Assembly (NCBI RefSeq): GCF_016623495.1
Contig: NZ_JAEHHL010000002.1
Coordinates: forward strand, 310,001-374,000
DNA length: 64,000 nucleotides
Source of the DNA: Thermohalobaculum xanthum
GTDB taxonomy: Bacteria; Pseudomonadota; Alphaproteobacteria; Rhodobacterales; Rhodobacteraceae
Direction of reading: 5' to 3'
Shown here: piece by piece, positions 16,446 through 26,116 of the stretch
Layout of the letters: every line of letters begins with the position of its first letter
How positions within the stretch are numbered: position 1 is the stretch's first letter
Made by a program: the position numbers and the translations under genes
Notes under the pieces: generated by a model
Database searches by the model: none
Seen by the model: the letters and a program-made list of their open reading frames with translations, nothing else
Told to the model about the DNA's origin: nothing

Positions 16446-18803
16446 TTAGAACCGGGTCCCAATCGACAGCCGGAACAGCTCGCTTTCGTCATAGCTCTTG
16501 TCGATGACCGGGACGCCGAGGCTGAGCTCCAGTGGACCGAAGGGCGTGTCGATGAACAGCAGGCCGCCCGCGGCCATGCGGAAGTAGAGCTTGTCGTCGA
16601 TCACCGTCGGGGGCGGGTTGTAGACGGTCTGGTCGAGATGCCAGACCGTGCCCGCATCGACGAAGGCACCGCCGTAGATGCCAAGCTCGTCAGGCAGACC
16701 GATCGGGAAGGACACCTGGAAGCGCGCCGCCAGCATGTAGTTGCCACCGAGCGCGTCGTCCGTTCTTATGTCGCGCGGGCCAATACCCTCCTGCGCGAAG
16801 CCGCGCAGGGTATCCGAGCCGAGGAAATAGCGTTCGGTGACGCGCGTGTTGGGGCCGAAGCTGTAGATCCCCGCGGCCTCGAGTTCGAGGCTGGCGACCA
16901 CTTCGTTGTCGAAGAAGCCCTGCCAGCCCTTCGCCGTCGCCCGCGTCCGGATGAACCGCGAGTCGCCGCCGAGGCCCGCGACCTCCTGATCGAGCGACAG
17001 CAGGTAGCCATCGGTCGGCTCGATCTCGTCGTTGCGCTGATCGTAGCTCAGGCGATAGCCGACGAGCGAGGTGTTGCGCTTGCCCTCGTCCGCCTTGATC
17101 GCGGGCGACGCATTCGAGGCGACCGTGATGTCGTCGTGCAGGAAGCTGTAGCGCAAGCCGAGATCCGTCCGCTCGCCAAGGGGGAACCCGATCGAAGGGG
17201 TCACGCCGGCACGCTTCTGCTCGAACGACGACTCGTCCGAGCGGTCATCGTCGAGATAGAAGGCCCGGAAGCTCGCGGAGAGGTCGCGATCGAGCACGCG
17301 CGGCTCGACGAAAAGGAAGTCGTAGAGCTGCGTGTCGCCCGCCGCCGTCACGCCGACCTGCACGGTCTGGCCGCGGCCAAGGAAGTTGCGCTCGGTGACA
17401 CGCACGTTTCCGATCGGACCAGCCGAGGTCGAGTAGCCGATACCGAAGCTGAGCGAGCCGGTGGAGCGCTCGGCCACCTTGACCTTCAGCACCGCGCGAT
17501 CTTCGGCCGAGCCCTGCACGGCCTCGATGTCGACGCTGCTGAAGAAGTCGAGCGCGCGAATGTTGCGCTGCGCCTCGCGCACGCGGCGCGCATCGAAGGC
17601 ATCGCCCTCGACGAGATCGATCTCGCGGCGGATGACGCGGTCAAGCGTCGCCGTGTTGCCTTCGATCTCAATGCGCTCGACGAAGATCCGGCTGCCTTCC
17701 TGGATCTCGAAGATCACGTCGACGGTCAGCGCCTCGGTGTTCCGCGTCGGCCGCGGGCGAACCTGCACGAAGGCGAAGCCCTTCTGGCCCGCGAGATCGG
17801 TCATCTCGTTCGCGATCTCTTCGACGCGCGTTGCGTCGTAGGTGTCACCGGAGAGGTCGTCGGGAATGAGCGCGAGAAAATCCTCGGGGTTCAGGCCGCG
17901 CGCCGAGACATTCACGTCCAGCGCGCCGAACGCGTAGACCGGGCCTTCGCTCACGGTGAAGGTGATGTAGAAACCGTCCCCGTCGGGCGCGAGTTCGGCG
18001 GTCGCCGACAGCACCGTGAAGTCGGCATAACCGCGTTCAAGGTAGAACTGGCGCAGCAGCTCCTTGTCGAGTTCGAGCTTGTCGGGGTCGTAGACATCGC
18101 TCGACAGGAACGAGGCGAGGATGCCTGACTCGGACGTCTCGATCACGCCGCGCAGGCGCCGGTCCGAAAACACCTCGTTGCCGACGAAGTCGATCGAGTT
18201 CACGCCGGTCAGATCGCCCTCGTCGATCTCGAAGACTAGGTCCACGCGGTTCTCGGGCCGCTCGATGATGACGGGCTCGACCTTCGCGCCGTAGCGGCCG
18301 GTGCGGCGATACACCTCGATGATGGCCTGGGCGTCGGCCTCGGCCGCGGACAACGTGAAGGGAAGCCTGGGGCGCAGGCTGATGATCTGCTGGAGATCCT
18401 CGTCCGCGAGGGCGTCGTTGCCCTCGAACGCGATCTGGTTGATCGAGGGGTTCTCGGTCACCTCGACCACGATCGCCCCGCCCTCCTGAATCACGCGCAC
18501 GTCGCTGAACAGGCCGGTATCGAACAAGCGCCGCACCCCGTTGTTCAACGCCTCGGCGGTGAGCGGCGTTTCCGGGTCGATCTGCATGTAGGCGAGGATG
18601 GTGCCGACCTCGATGCGCCGGTTGCCCCGGACGACGAGAGACTGCCGGTCGGACTGCTCTGACTGGGCCAAGGCGGACCCGACGGTGAGACGTCCCAGAC
18701 GGTCGAGACCGGGGTCCGGCATCAGTGCCATCAGCGGCAGCAAGATGCACGTGACGGCCCGCAACATGGCACGGGCGCGAAGGCCCACTCTTGCTCGCGG
18801 CAT
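16446..18803 (-). CDS. bamA: Outer membrane protein assembly factor BamA
   Basis: BamA of 785 residues, the core Omp85 insertase of the outer membrane. Start ATG 18803 is preceded by AGGGGGTAAGA; an ATG 11 codons upstream lacks a good site. A signal peptide (about 1-45) ends near ALAQSEQ. Five POTRA domains (about 50-420) follow, for example VVRGNRRIEVGTI and NQIAFEGNDALADEDL, then the 16-stranded barrel ending in ELFRLSIGTRF with a terminal aromatic residue. The conserved lid-lock loop VRGF is represented by TLRGFAQEGIGPRD. It is encoded between rseP and ompH. Confidence 0.96.
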   Translation of the reverse strand: MPRARVGLRARAMLRAVTCILLPLMALMPDPGLDRLGRLTVGSALAQSEQSDRQSLVVRGNRRIEVGTILAYMQIDPETPLTAEALNNGVRRLFDTGLFSDVRVIQEGGAIVVEVTENPSINQIAFEGNDALADEDLQQIISLRPRLPFTLSAAEADAQAIIEVYRRTGRYGAKVEPVIIERPENRVDLVFEIDEGDLTGVNSIDFVGNEVFSDRRLRGVIETSESGILASFLSSDVYDPDKLELDKELLRQFYLERGYADFTVLSATAELAPDGDGFYITFTVSEGPVYAFGALDVNVSARGLNPEDFLALIPDDLSGDTYDATRVEEIANEMTDLAGQKGFAFVQVRPRPTRNTEALTVDVIFEIQEGSRIFVERIEIEGNTATLDRVIRREIDLVEGDAFDARRVREAQRNIRALDFFSSVDIEAVQGSAEDRAVLKVKVAERSTGSLSFGIGYSTSAGPIGNVRVTERNFLGRGQTVQVGVTAAGDTQLYDFLFVEPRVLDRDLSASFRAFYLDDDRSDESSFEQKRAGVTPSIGFPLGERTDLGLRYSFLHDDITVASNASPAIKADEGKRNTSLVGYRLSYDQRNDEIEPTDGYLLSLDQEVAGLGGDSRFIRTRATAKGWQGFFDNEVVASLELEAAGIYSFGPNTRVTERYFLGSDTLRGFAQEGIGPRDIRTDDALGGNYMLAARFQVSFPIGLPDELGIYGGAFVDAGTVWHLDQTVYNPPPTVIDDKLYFRMAAGGLLFIDTPFGPLELSLGVPVIDKSYDESELFRLSIGTRF

Positions 18804-18884
18804 TCTTACCCCCTCTGCTCGCAGCGCTCCGTTCACGCGGACCGTCTGCTTGCAGCGCCTGTCCCGATATGCGTCGTTCCGGCC

Positions 18885-20228
18885 CTAGAGCCTCGCCAAG
18901 TCATTATACGTTGCGAACACCATGAGCAACAGCACGAGCGAGAGGCCGATCATTGTCCCGACACGGATTGCGAAGTCGCCGACCGGCCGGCCCCGGATCG
19001 CCTCGAACGCATAGAACATGAGGTGCCCGCCGTCGAGCACGGGCACTGGAAACAGGTTCAGCAACCCGATCGAGGTCGAGATGATCGCGATCAGGTAGGC
19101 GAACGACATGAAGCCTTCCTCGGCCTTCTCGCCCGAGATCTGGGCGATGCGGATCGGACCACCCAGCTGGCCCGTATCAGCATCCGCAAAGATCATGTCG
19201 CCGACGTAATTGAAGGTGCCCGTGACGATGCCCACGGTCTGCGCCACTCCGGAAAGCATCGCCTCGCCAAGGGTCCGTGCCTCGAGCGTCGGATTGATCC
19301 CGCCGAGACCGATGGCGCGCACGCCGATCGTCGGCAGCGGCTCGATCTCGCGGGTGACCGGATTGGTCCGCTCGACGATGTCGGGCATGAAGCGGAAGGT
19401 CATCGGGACATCGTCGCGGAGGATGTCGATGACGATTTCCTCGCCGAGAGCCTTGGTGGCGGTGACGACCTGGAGGTCGTAGAAGCTCGCGACCGGCTCG
19501 CCATCGACCTCGACGATCACGTCGCCGGCGACGAGCCCCGCGCGGGAGGCCGGCATGCCCGGATTGACGAAATCGATCCGCGAGGCGAGGCGATAAGCGA
19601 CCGGCACGGTCAGCCGGCGGTCGCCGCGCTCGACCACGACATCGACCTGCTCGCCATTGGCGCGGACGAAGGCTGAAATGATCTCGCCGAACGTCTCGAC
19701 GGGTTCGCCATCGATCTCGAGGACCCGGTCGCCGGGCTGAAGGTCAACCTGGCCCGCGAGTTCGGGGCGCAGCTCGCCGATCACCGGATCGTTGCTAGCC
19801 TTGCCCACCGCCAGCGACAGCGCCACGAACAGCACGAACGAGAGCGCGAAGTTGAAGACCGGCCCCGCGGCCACGGTTGCAGCCCTGCGCCAGAGGCTGG
19901 CGTTGTGGAAGGCGTGGGCGCGTTGTTCCGCGGTGAGGTCGGCGTCGTCGGCCTTGCCCGCGCTGGCGGGGTCCATGTCGCCGACGAAGCGGACGTAGCC
20001 GCCAAGGGGCAGTGCCGCGACCTGCCAGTGGGTGCCGCGCCGGTCGCTCCATCCCCAGAGCTTGGGGCCGAAACCGATCGAGAACACCTCGGCACGGATG
20101 CCGCACCATCGGCCGACGATGTAGTGGCCGAACTCGTGCACGAAGACGACGATGCCAAGCACGATCAGGAAGGGAACGATGGTGCCGAGCGCACCCCCGA
20201 TCACCGGGATGGCGGACAGCAGTTCCAT
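18885..20228 (-). CDS. rseP: RIP zinc metalloprotease RseP
   Basis: Site-2 protease of 447 residues in the inner membrane. It cuts anti-sigma factors and leftover signal peptides within the membrane. HEFGH at 31-35 binds zinc in the first membrane helix, and the third zinc ligand lies in PVPVLDGGHLMF near residue 400. Two PDZ domains occupy about 150-300 (PGDRVLEIDGEPVETF and AGDVIVEVDGEPVASF). There are about four membrane segments. It lies between dxr and bamA in the usual order. The gene for its usual anti-sigma target is not in the window. Confidence 0.96.
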   Translation of the reverse strand: MELLSAIPVIGGALGTIVPFLIVLGIVVFVHEFGHYIVGRWCGIRAEVFSIGFGPKLWGWSDRRGTHWQVAALPLGGYVRFVGDMDPASAGKADDADLTAEQRAHAFHNASLWRRAATVAAGPVFNFALSFVLFVALSLAVGKASNDPVIGELRPELAGQVDLQPGDRVLEIDGEPVETFGEIISAFVRANGEQVDVVVERGDRRLTVPVAYRLASRIDFVNPGMPASRAGLVAGDVIVEVDGEPVASFYDLQVVTATKALGEEIVIDILRDDVPMTFRFMPDIVERTNPVTREIEPLPTIGVRAIGLGGINPTLEARTLGEAMLSGVAQTVGIVTGTFNYVGDMIFADADTGQLGGPIRIAQISGEKAEEGFMSFAYLIAIISTSIGLLNLFPVPVLDGGHLMFYAFEAIRGRPVGDFAIRVGTMIGLSLVLLLMVFATYNDLARL

Positions 20229-20249
20229 ACGTTCACTCCCTTTCCAGCA

Positions 20250-21422
20250 TCAGGCTGCGAAGCGCCCGACGAGTTCGCGCCCCACCCGGCGCGCTGCCGC
20301 ATCGGCGGCAAAGACGTCCTCGAGATCGTGCGCAACCGGAAGATCGTCAAGCCGATCCATGGTTTGCGCGACCAGGCCCGCCATGTCGAGAAAACCGATC
20401 TGCCCCGCGATGAAGGCATCGAGCGCCACCTCATGCGCGCCGTTGAGCACGCAGCCCGCAACCCCGCCATCGGCCATCGCGCGTCGGGCGAGGGCGAGCG
20501 AGGGGAAGCGTTCCTCGTCCGGCTCCTGGAAATCGAGCCGCCCGAGGCGGGCGAAATCGAGCCGGTCGACCGGCAGCGCCGCGCGCTCGGGCCAGGTCAG
20601 GGCATGACCGATCGCGACCCGCATGTCGGGCGGCCCGAGATGGGCAAGGATCGAGCCGTCGCGGAACCCCACCATCGAGTGGATGATCGATTGCGGGTGG
20701 ACGATGACCTCGATCTGGTCGGGCGTCACCTCGAACAGGTGCGACGCCTCGATCATCTCGAGCGCCTTGTTGAACATCGACGCCGAATCGATCGAGATCC
20801 GCGCGCCCATCGACCAGTTGGGATGGGCGACCGCCTCGGCCACCGTGACCGCCGCCATCTGGGCGCGGGTGTGATTGCGGAACGGGCCACCCGAGGCCGT
20901 CAGGATCAGCCGCTCGATCGGACAGTCGCGCTCGGCAGCGATGCACTGGAAGATCGCGTTATGCTCGCTGTCGACTGGCAGCAGGCGCGCGCCCGACCGG
21001 GCTATCTCGGCGAGGAACACGGACCCGGCGGCGACGAGGCATTCCTTGTTGGCGAGCGCGATGGTGGCCCCGGTCCGCGCGGCCGCAAGCGTCGGCGCGA
21101 GGCCCGCGGCGCCGACGATCGCCGACATGACCCAATCGGCGGGACGGGATGCCGCCTCGGTCAGCGCATCGCCCCCTGCCGCCGCCTCGATCCCGGACCC
21201 CGCGAGCGCCGCGCGCAGATCGGCAAGGCGCGACGGATCGGCGGTGACCGCGACCTGGGCGCCGAGCGCCCGCGCCGCGCCGGCAAGGCCCGCGATATTG
21301 CCGTTTCCGGTGACCGCAACCGTCTCGAACCGCTCGACGCCGAGGCTCTCCATCACCGAGACCGTGTTGCGCCCGATCGAGCCGGTGACGCCGAGAATGC
21401 TGATCCGTTTGCGCTCTGCCAT
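20250..21422 (-). CDS. dxr: 1-deoxy-D-xylulose-5-phosphate reductoisomerase
   Basis: DXR of about 390 residues, second enzyme of the MEP isoprenoid pathway, turning DXP into MEP with NADPH. Start chosen as the second of two adjacent ATGs (21422 rather than 21425) because AGGAAG then has better spacing; longer starts overlap cdsA. Motifs are the NADPH site ILGVTGSIGRNTVSV, IALANKECLV, the metal site PVDSEHNAIFQC, LTASGGPF and HPNWSMGARISIDSA, then HPQSIIHSMV. It lies just before rseP and after cdsA, and its product feeds UppS, encoded two genes upstream. Confidence 0.96.
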   Translation of the reverse strand: MAERKRISILGVTGSIGRNTVSVMESLGVERFETVAVTGNGNIAGLAGAARALGAQVAVTADPSRLADLRAALAGSGIEAAAGGDALTEAASRPADWVMSAIVGAAGLAPTLAAARTGATIALANKECLVAAGSVFLAEIARSGARLLPVDSEHNAIFQCIAAERDCPIERLILTASGGPFRNHTRAQMAAVTVAEAVAHPNWSMGARISIDSASMFNKALEMIEASHLFEVTPDQIEVIVHPQSIIHSMVGFRDGSILAHLGPPDMRVAIGHALTWPERAALPVDRLDFARLGRLDFQEPDEERFPSLALARRAMADGGVAGCVLNGAHEVALDAFIAGQIGFLDMAGLVAQTMDRLDDLPVAHDLEDVFAADAAARRVGRELVGRFAA

Positions 21423-21478
21423 CATTCTTCCTGTCAGCCCCGCCTTGGCGGTGACATTCTCATCGCATCCACAGCCGG

Positions 21479-22324
21479 TCACGACCAGATAAAAACCGTC
21501 TGTCCGCGCCAGAGCGTTACAACTGCAACCACAAGTGTGGCCGCAGTGAGCCCGTCGAGCCGGTCGAGCACGCCACCATGTCCCGGCAGGATGCGCCCGG
21601 AATCCTTGACCCCGAAATGGCGCTTGACCGCCGACTCGGCGAGGTCACCCGCCTGCGCCAGCGCCGAGCAGACCGCCGAGACGGCGCAGACCTCGCCATA
21701 ATAGGTGCCGGTGGTCGCCCATGAAAAGACGCCGCCCGACAGGAATGCGAGCGCGACTGCCCCCAACGCGCCGGACCAAGTCTTGCCGGGGCTGACCCGG
21801 GGCCAGAGCTTCGGACCGCCGACCAGCCGCCCGGCGAAATAGCCGCCGATATCGGAGGCGGCAACCACGAGCACAATCCAGGCGCAGGCCAGCACGCCGA
21901 ACGGGTCCGTCAGCCTGAGCCAGAGGAAGGCAATGCAGGCAGTGCCGAGATAGGCGAGCCCGATCGCCGCCCACGCCGCATCGCGCGGGCGCGCCGCAAG
22001 GCCGTCGCGCAGCGCGGCAGCGACGATCACCGCGACGAGGATCGCGATCCCCGCGCTCCAGCCGATCAAATAGCTCGCAAGAACCGCCGCCGCCGACCCA
22101 AGCACCGGAAGCGCTGCACCCAGCCCCGGCACGGCACCGCGGTAGCGCGTGATCGACGCCCATTCCCAGAGCATGAGCGCCGCCAGCGAGGTCGCAAGCA
22201 GCGCGGCCCAGATGCCGCCGAGTGCCACGAGAACGAAGGCGACGCCACCCGCGACCAGCGCCGAGACGATACGCGACCGCAAATCCGCAAAACGTGTGCC
22301 GGGTCCTGTCACCGCAGCGGGCAT
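21479..22324 (-). CDS. cdsA: Phosphatidate cytidylyltransferase (CDP-diglyceride synthase)
   Basis: Integral membrane enzyme of 281 residues with about eight hydrophobic segments. It makes CDP-diacylglycerol from phosphatidate and CTP, the branch point of phospholipid synthesis. The CdsA signature is near the C-terminus: SAVKRHFGVKDSGRILPG, followed by HGGVLDRLDGL; upstream are VVAASDIGGYFAGR and SPGKTWSGALG. It ends upstream of dxr with a possible small overlap depending on the dxr start. Part of the frr-uppS-cdsA-dxr-rseP-bamA order common to many Proteobacteria. Confidence 0.95.
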   Translation of the reverse strand: MPAAVTGPGTRFADLRSRIVSALVAGGVAFVLVALGGIWAALLATSLAALMLWEWASITRYRGAVPGLGAALPVLGSAAAVLASYLIGWSAGIAILVAVIVAAALRDGLAARPRDAAWAAIGLAYLGTACIAFLWLRLTDPFGVLACAWIVLVVAASDIGGYFAGRLVGGPKLWPRVSPGKTWSGALGAVALAFLSGGVFSWATTGTYYGEVCAVSAVCSALAQAGDLAESAVKRHFGVKDSGRILPGHGGVLDRLDGLTAATLVVAVVTLWRGQTVFIWS

Positions 22325-22339
22325 CAGCGTTTCGGCCCG

Positions 22340-23083
22340 TCACACCGCCGCGCTGACGGCGCCGAAACGTCGTTCGCGCGCCGCGAAGCTTTCGAGAACC
22401 TCGCGGAACCGCTCGGGCGTGAAATCGGGCCAGCATTCCTCGACGAAGGCGTATTCCGCATAAGCCGACTGCCAGAGGAGAAAGTTCGAGATCCGCATCT
22501 CGCCGCTCGTGCGGATCACGAGGTCAGGGTCCGTCACACCCGCGGTCCAGAGGTTCTGCGAGACTGTCGCCTCGTCGATCTTGTCGGGATCCAGCCGTCC
22601 CTCCGCCACTTCGACCGCCATCCTGCGCACAGCATCGAGCATCTCGGCGCGCGCGCCATAGGAGACGGCGACCTGCAGCAAGAGGCCGTCATTCCCGGCC
22701 GTGCGAAGCTCCATCTGCGCCATCGTCCGGCGCAGATCGGCCGGCAGCCGGTCGCGCTGGCCGATGAACCGCACGCGAGCGCGCATCCTGTCGAGCTCGT
22801 CGACCTCGCGGACCACGAAGCGGCGGAAGAGGCGCATGAGCACCTCGACCTCGTAGTCCGGCCGCCGCCAGTTCTCGGTCGAGAAGGCGAAGACCGTGAG
22901 CGATTCGAGGCCAAGTTCGGCGGCGGTTCGGACGATCTCGCGCAGCCGGTTCACACCGGCGAGATGCCCCGCCGAGCGCGGCAGCCCGCGCCGCTGCGCC
23001 CATCGGCCGTTGCCGTCCATGATGATCGCGACATTCGCGGGCAGACCGTTCACCGCCGGTCCCGCGGTCTCGTCAAGGTTCAT
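22340..23083 (-). CDS. uppS: Undecaprenyl diphosphate synthase
   Basis: Cis-prenyltransferase of 247 residues that makes the C55 carrier lipid for peptidoglycan and O-antigen. The catalytic Asp23 lies in IIMDGNGRWAQRRG; TVFAFSTENWRRP, the QRDRLP region and the C-terminal DLVIRTSGEMRISNFLLWQ and YAEYAF complete the family set. It is followed by cdsA after 15 bases and preceded by frr after 74 bases. Length and motifs are normal. Confidence 0.96.
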   Translation of the reverse strand: MNLDETAGPAVNGLPANVAIIMDGNGRWAQRRGLPRSAGHLAGVNRLREIVRTAAELGLESLTVFAFSTENWRRPDYEVEVLMRLFRRFVVREVDELDRMRARVRFIGQRDRLPADLRRTMAQMELRTAGNDGLLLQVAVSYGARAEMLDAVRRMAVEVAEGRLDPDKIDEATVSQNLWTAGVTDPDLVIRTSGEMRISNFLLWQSAYAEYAFVEECWPDFTPERFREVLESFAARERRFGAVSAAV

Positions 23084-23157
23084 CCGTGCCCACCCTCGTC
23101 CCGGTCCCGCCGTGCTGCACCAAGGCCGGCCGGGACGGCCGGTCGATGCGAGTGGCG

Positions 23158-23727
23158 TCAGACCTGCATGATCTCGGCCTGCTTCGTCTCCAGCGCCGTG
23201 TCGACCTTCTTGATGGCCGCATCGGTCATCGCCTGGATCTCGTCATGCCAAAGCTTCTGATCGTCCTCGGACATCCCCTGAGCCTTGGCCTTCTTGATCT
23301 GGTCCATGCCGTCGCGCCGAACGTTCCGAATCGCAACACGCGCCTGCTCGGCATATTGACCGGCAACTTTGGTCAATTCGCGGCGGCGCTCCTCGTTGAG
23401 CTCGGGAATTGGCAGACGCAGCAGCGTGCCGTCCACGACCGGGTTGATGCCTAGCCCGGAGGAGCGGATCGCCTTCTCGACCTTTCCAACCAGCGACTTG
23501 TCCCAGACCGAGATGGTGATCATCCGCGGTTCGGGGACGTTGACCGTCGCGACCTGGTTGATCGGGGTGTTGGCGCCATAGGCGTCGACCATCACCGGCT
23601 CGAGCATCGCCGCAGAGGCCCGCCCGGTGCGGAGGCTCGCGAATTCGGTGCGCAGCGCGGCCAGCGCGCCGTCCATGCGTCGCTCGATGTCGTCGGCGTC
23701 AATCTCGATCTCGTTCTCGTCGGACAT
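23158..23727 (-). CDS. frr: Ribosome recycling factor
   Basis: RRF of 189 residues, which with EF-G splits the post-termination ribosome. Signatures are [20 protein letters not shown], then [16 protein letters not shown], the [19 protein letters not shown] segment and LTEERR-type [16 protein letters not shown]. The three-helix domain forms the ends of the protein, with the N-terminal extension [17 protein letters not shown] being acidic. It follows pyrH after 36 bases, the usual pair. Confidence 0.97.
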   Translation of the reverse strand: MSDENEIEIDADDIERRMDGALAALRTEFASLRTGRASAAMLEPVMVDAYGANTPINQVATVNVPEPRMITISVWDKSLVGKVEKAIRSSGLGINPVVDGTLLRLPIPELNEERRRELTKVAGQYAEQARVAIRNVRRDGMDQIKKAKAQGMSEDDQKLWHDEIQAMTDAAIKKVDTALETKQAEIMQV

Positions 23728-23763
23728 TTTCTATGCCCCTTTCTTCCTTCGTTCCCTGCCCGT

Positions 23764-24504
23764 TCAGGGCCCCACCACCGTGAAGCGCCCCCGGCCATAG
23801 AGGACGTCGGTCATCGCCCCCTCCTGACGCAAGGAAAAGACCACAATCGGCAGTGTGTTGTCACGTGCGAGCGCGATGGCCGAGGCGTCCATCACCTTGA
23901 GGTTGCGCGCGAGCACCTCGTCATAGCTGATCCGGTCGTAGCGCTGTGCCGAGGGGTTGAGCTTGGGGTCGCTGTCGTAGATCCCGTCCACGCTGGTACC
24001 CTTGAAGATCGCGTTGCAGCTCATCTCCATCGCGCGCAGCGTCGCGGCGGTGTCCGTCGTGAAATAGGGATTGCCGGTCCCCGCGGCAAAGATCACGACG
24101 CGGCCCTTCTCGAGGTGGCGCATCGCGCGGCGCCGGATATAGGGCTCGCACACCGTATCCATCGGGATCGCCGACTGCACGCGGGTGTGAATGCCGAGGC
24201 CCTCGAGCGCCGACTGCATGCCCAGCGCGTTCATCACGGTCGCCAGCATGCCCATGTAGTCGGCCTGCGCCCGGTCCATGCCCTGCGCCGAGGCCGAAAG
24301 GCCCCGGAAGATGTTGCCGCCACCGATCACGAGGCAGAGCTCGATCCCGCGTTCATGCGCGCGCTTCACCTCGAGCGCGATGCGGTTCACGGTGGGCGGA
24401 TGCAGGCCGAAGCCCTGATCGCCCATCAGGGCCTCGCCGGAGAGCTTGAGCAGCACGCGGGGGTAGACGGGGGCGCTCTCGGCGATCACTTCGCTGACGG
24501 TCAT
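23764..24504 (-). CDS. pyrH: Uridylate kinase
   Basis: Bacterial UMP kinase of 246 residues, of the amino-acid-kinase fold, hexameric and regulated by GTP and UTP. Start ATG 24504 has TAAGGGGGAAC upstream. Motifs are [17 protein letters not shown] (phosphate-binding Lys), [12 protein letters not shown], the [13 protein letters not shown] segment, [13 protein letters not shown] and DGIYDSDPK. It leads the frr-uppS block. In many bacteria rpsB and tsf precede pyrH; here an aminotransferase gene does instead, so the ribosomal genes have been separated. Confidence 0.96.
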   Translation of the reverse strand: MTVSEVIAESAPVYPRVLLKLSGEALMGDQGFGLHPPTVNRIALEVKRAHERGIELCLVIGGGNIFRGLSASAQGMDRAQADYMGMLATVMNALGMQSALEGLGIHTRVQSAIPMDTVCEPYIRRRAMRHLEKGRVVIFAAGTGNPYFTTDTAATLRAMEMSCNAIFKGTSVDGIYDSDPKLNPSAQRYDRISYDEVLARNLKVMDASAIALARDNTLPIVVFSLRQEGAMTDVLYGRGRFTVVGP

Positions 24505-24599
24505 GCGCAGTTCCCCCTTAGCGTGCGGTCGCGCGGACCATGTCCGAAAGCGGGACGCGATGCAAGGCGACACAGGCTCCCATCGCGGGAAGAGACCCC

Positions 24600-25502
24600 T
24601 CAGGCATAGACGACGGGGTCGCGCAGCGCCGCGCGGCGCGTCATCTGCCAGTAGCGCTCGCGCAGCATCTCGCTCACCGGACCGGGCGCACCGTTTCCGA
24701 GGATGCGGTCGTCGACCCGGACCACGGGAACGGGTCCGCCCGCCGTGGTCGCGGTGAAAACCTCGTCGGCGTCGAGGAACTCGGCGAGCGGGATGTCGCG
24801 GACCTCGGCGGCGACACCGGCCTCGGCCGCGGCATCGAGCACCGTTTGCCGCGTGATCCCCTCGAGGCAGTGACCGCGCGGCGTGATCAGGCGGCCGCCG
24901 GAGACGCAGAACACGTTGAAGCCCGGCCCCTCGGCGATATTGCCGGCATGATCGGTCAGCACGGCGGTGTCGGCGCCGTGATCATATGCTTCGAACAGGG
25001 CCTGCGTGAAGTCACCCCAGTGATAGTTCTTCACGCGCGGGTTGATGCTGTCCTCGGGAATCCGGTGGGTCTGCCTGGCAATCCAGATGCGTGCGCCGCG
25101 CGCCTCGACCTCGGCGGAGATCACGCGCAGATAGGGGACGCACCAGGCGTAGAAGTGGTTGACGCAGTCACGCGGATCGCGGCTGCCAGGCACCGCGGGC
25201 GCGCCACGGCTCGCCACCATCGCGACATAGGCGTTGCGCAATCCGGCGCGGGCGACGATTGCATGCAGCGTCGCACGGATCGCGGCGTCGTCCTCGGGGA
25301 TCGAGAGCCGGAGCGCCGCGCGCGAGGCCGCAAAGCGTGCGAGGTAATCAGGCAGCCGGAAGAAGGCGCCTTCCAGGACCGGCGCGACGTCATAGGTGAT
25401 GTCCGACCGCGTCATCCCCCAGTCGGTGACGCCGATGCGGGCCTCGGCGATCGGGACGATCTCGCCCCGGATGATCGCCGCGCCTTTTGACCAGTCGTGC
25501 AT
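24600..25502 (-). CDS. Class IV (fold type IV) PLP aminotransferase resembling (R)-amine transaminases
   Basis: PLP-dependent transaminase of 300 residues in the branched-chain / D-amino-acid aminotransferase family. The Schiff-base lysine is Lys158 in [12 protein letters not shown], and [12 protein letters not shown] (about 187-198) holds the Glu that contacts the PLP ring nitrogen. The N-terminal [17 protein letters not shown], the VKNYHWGD segment, and [19 protein letters not shown] followed by [14 protein letters not shown] closely resemble what I remember of the (R)-selective amine transaminase group, more than IlvE or Dat. The natural substrate is unknown. It lies upstream of pyrH with a 95-base gap and probably has its own promoter. 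Alternative call: generic branched-chain aminotransferase. Confidence 0.85.
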   Translation of the reverse strand: MHDWSKGAAIIRGEIVPIAEARIGVTDWGMTRSDITYDVAPVLEGAFFRLPDYLARFAASRAALRLSIPEDDAAIRATLHAIVARAGLRNAYVAMVASRGAPAVPGSRDPRDCVNHFYAWCVPYLRVISAEVEARGARIWIARQTHRIPEDSINPRVKNYHWGDFTQALFEAYDHGADTAVLTDHAGNIAEGPGFNVFCVSGGRLITPRGHCLEGITRQTVLDAAAEAGVAAEVRDIPLAEFLDADEVFTATTAGGPVPVVRVDDRILGNGAPGPVSEMLRERYWQMTRRAALRDPVVYA

Positions 25503-25585
25503 CGTGCTCGCCCTCCGTCTGTCGTGGCGAGAGTGCGACGCGCCCCATGCGAAGGCAAGCCGTGCATTCCGCTTGCAAAGCAGGC

Positions 25586-25984
25586 TCAGAGCGGACGGGT
25601 GCGAGCGTCTTCAAACCGGGCGAGGATCCGCCTGACCGCCAGAAGCCGTGGGGCCTGGCGAGCGAGCGCGGCCGGCGCCGAGGCGGTCGCGGCGACGAGC
25701 GCCGCCGCTTCGATGGCGAGCCCTGCCCCGCTCAGCGACAGGTCCTTGCCGGCACGCGCCCCTCTGCGGGTTTCCTCGGCAAGCAGCGCAGCATCCAGCG
25801 CGAGGCAGGCCAGCGCCAGGGGAATGCGGACATGCGGAGGAGCGAACATCACGGCCGAGGCGCCAAGCCGGCGCACCGTCGAAATCTCCCCGCGATTGCG
25901 GCTGATCCATCCCGGCCCGCGGACGCGGCGCGCATCTTCGCCGCCCGGCGTGCCGGGAAAGAGAAACTCCGGCTCCTGTGTCAT
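25586..25984 (-). CDS. Hypothetical protein with two hydrophobic segments
   Basis: A 132-residue reading frame from ATG 25984 (in-frame ATGs at 25990 and 25999 are also possible). I do not recognise a family. Visible features are the N-terminus MTQEPEFLFPGTPGGEDARR, a hydrophobic stretch at about 50-70 (IPLALACLALDAALLAE) and another at about 86-112, and a basic C-terminus. This is more protein-like than the overlapping frames, which are Arg-rich. It lies 83 bases upstream of the aminotransferase gene on the same strand, and divergent from the DpkA-type reductase. May be a small membrane-associated protein; existence only moderately sure. Confidence 0.5.
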   Translation of the reverse strand: MTQEPEFLFPGTPGGEDARRVRGPGWISRNRGEISTVRRLGASAVMFAPPHVRIPLALACLALDAALLAEETRRGARAGKDLSLSGAGLAIEAAALVAATASAPAALARQAPRLLAVRRILARFEDARTRPL

Positions 25985-26116
25985 GGCCATCCGAGTCATT
26001 TTCTGCCGAATTGAAGTCCAATGTAAGCGCGCCGGGCCCGCGGCAGAACCCCTCGGCTTGCGACCCCGATTGCGAGGTGGTCTAGTCGGCGCGACACAAC
26101 GCAGTGGAGGCGAGCG

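Noticed and set aside
16134-18128. Long open frame (664 codons) on the plus strand opposite bamA
   Set aside because: Its residue composition is that of a high-GC antisense shadow (Asp/Arg/Val/Glu blocks), with no motif, while bamA on the other strand is unmistakable.
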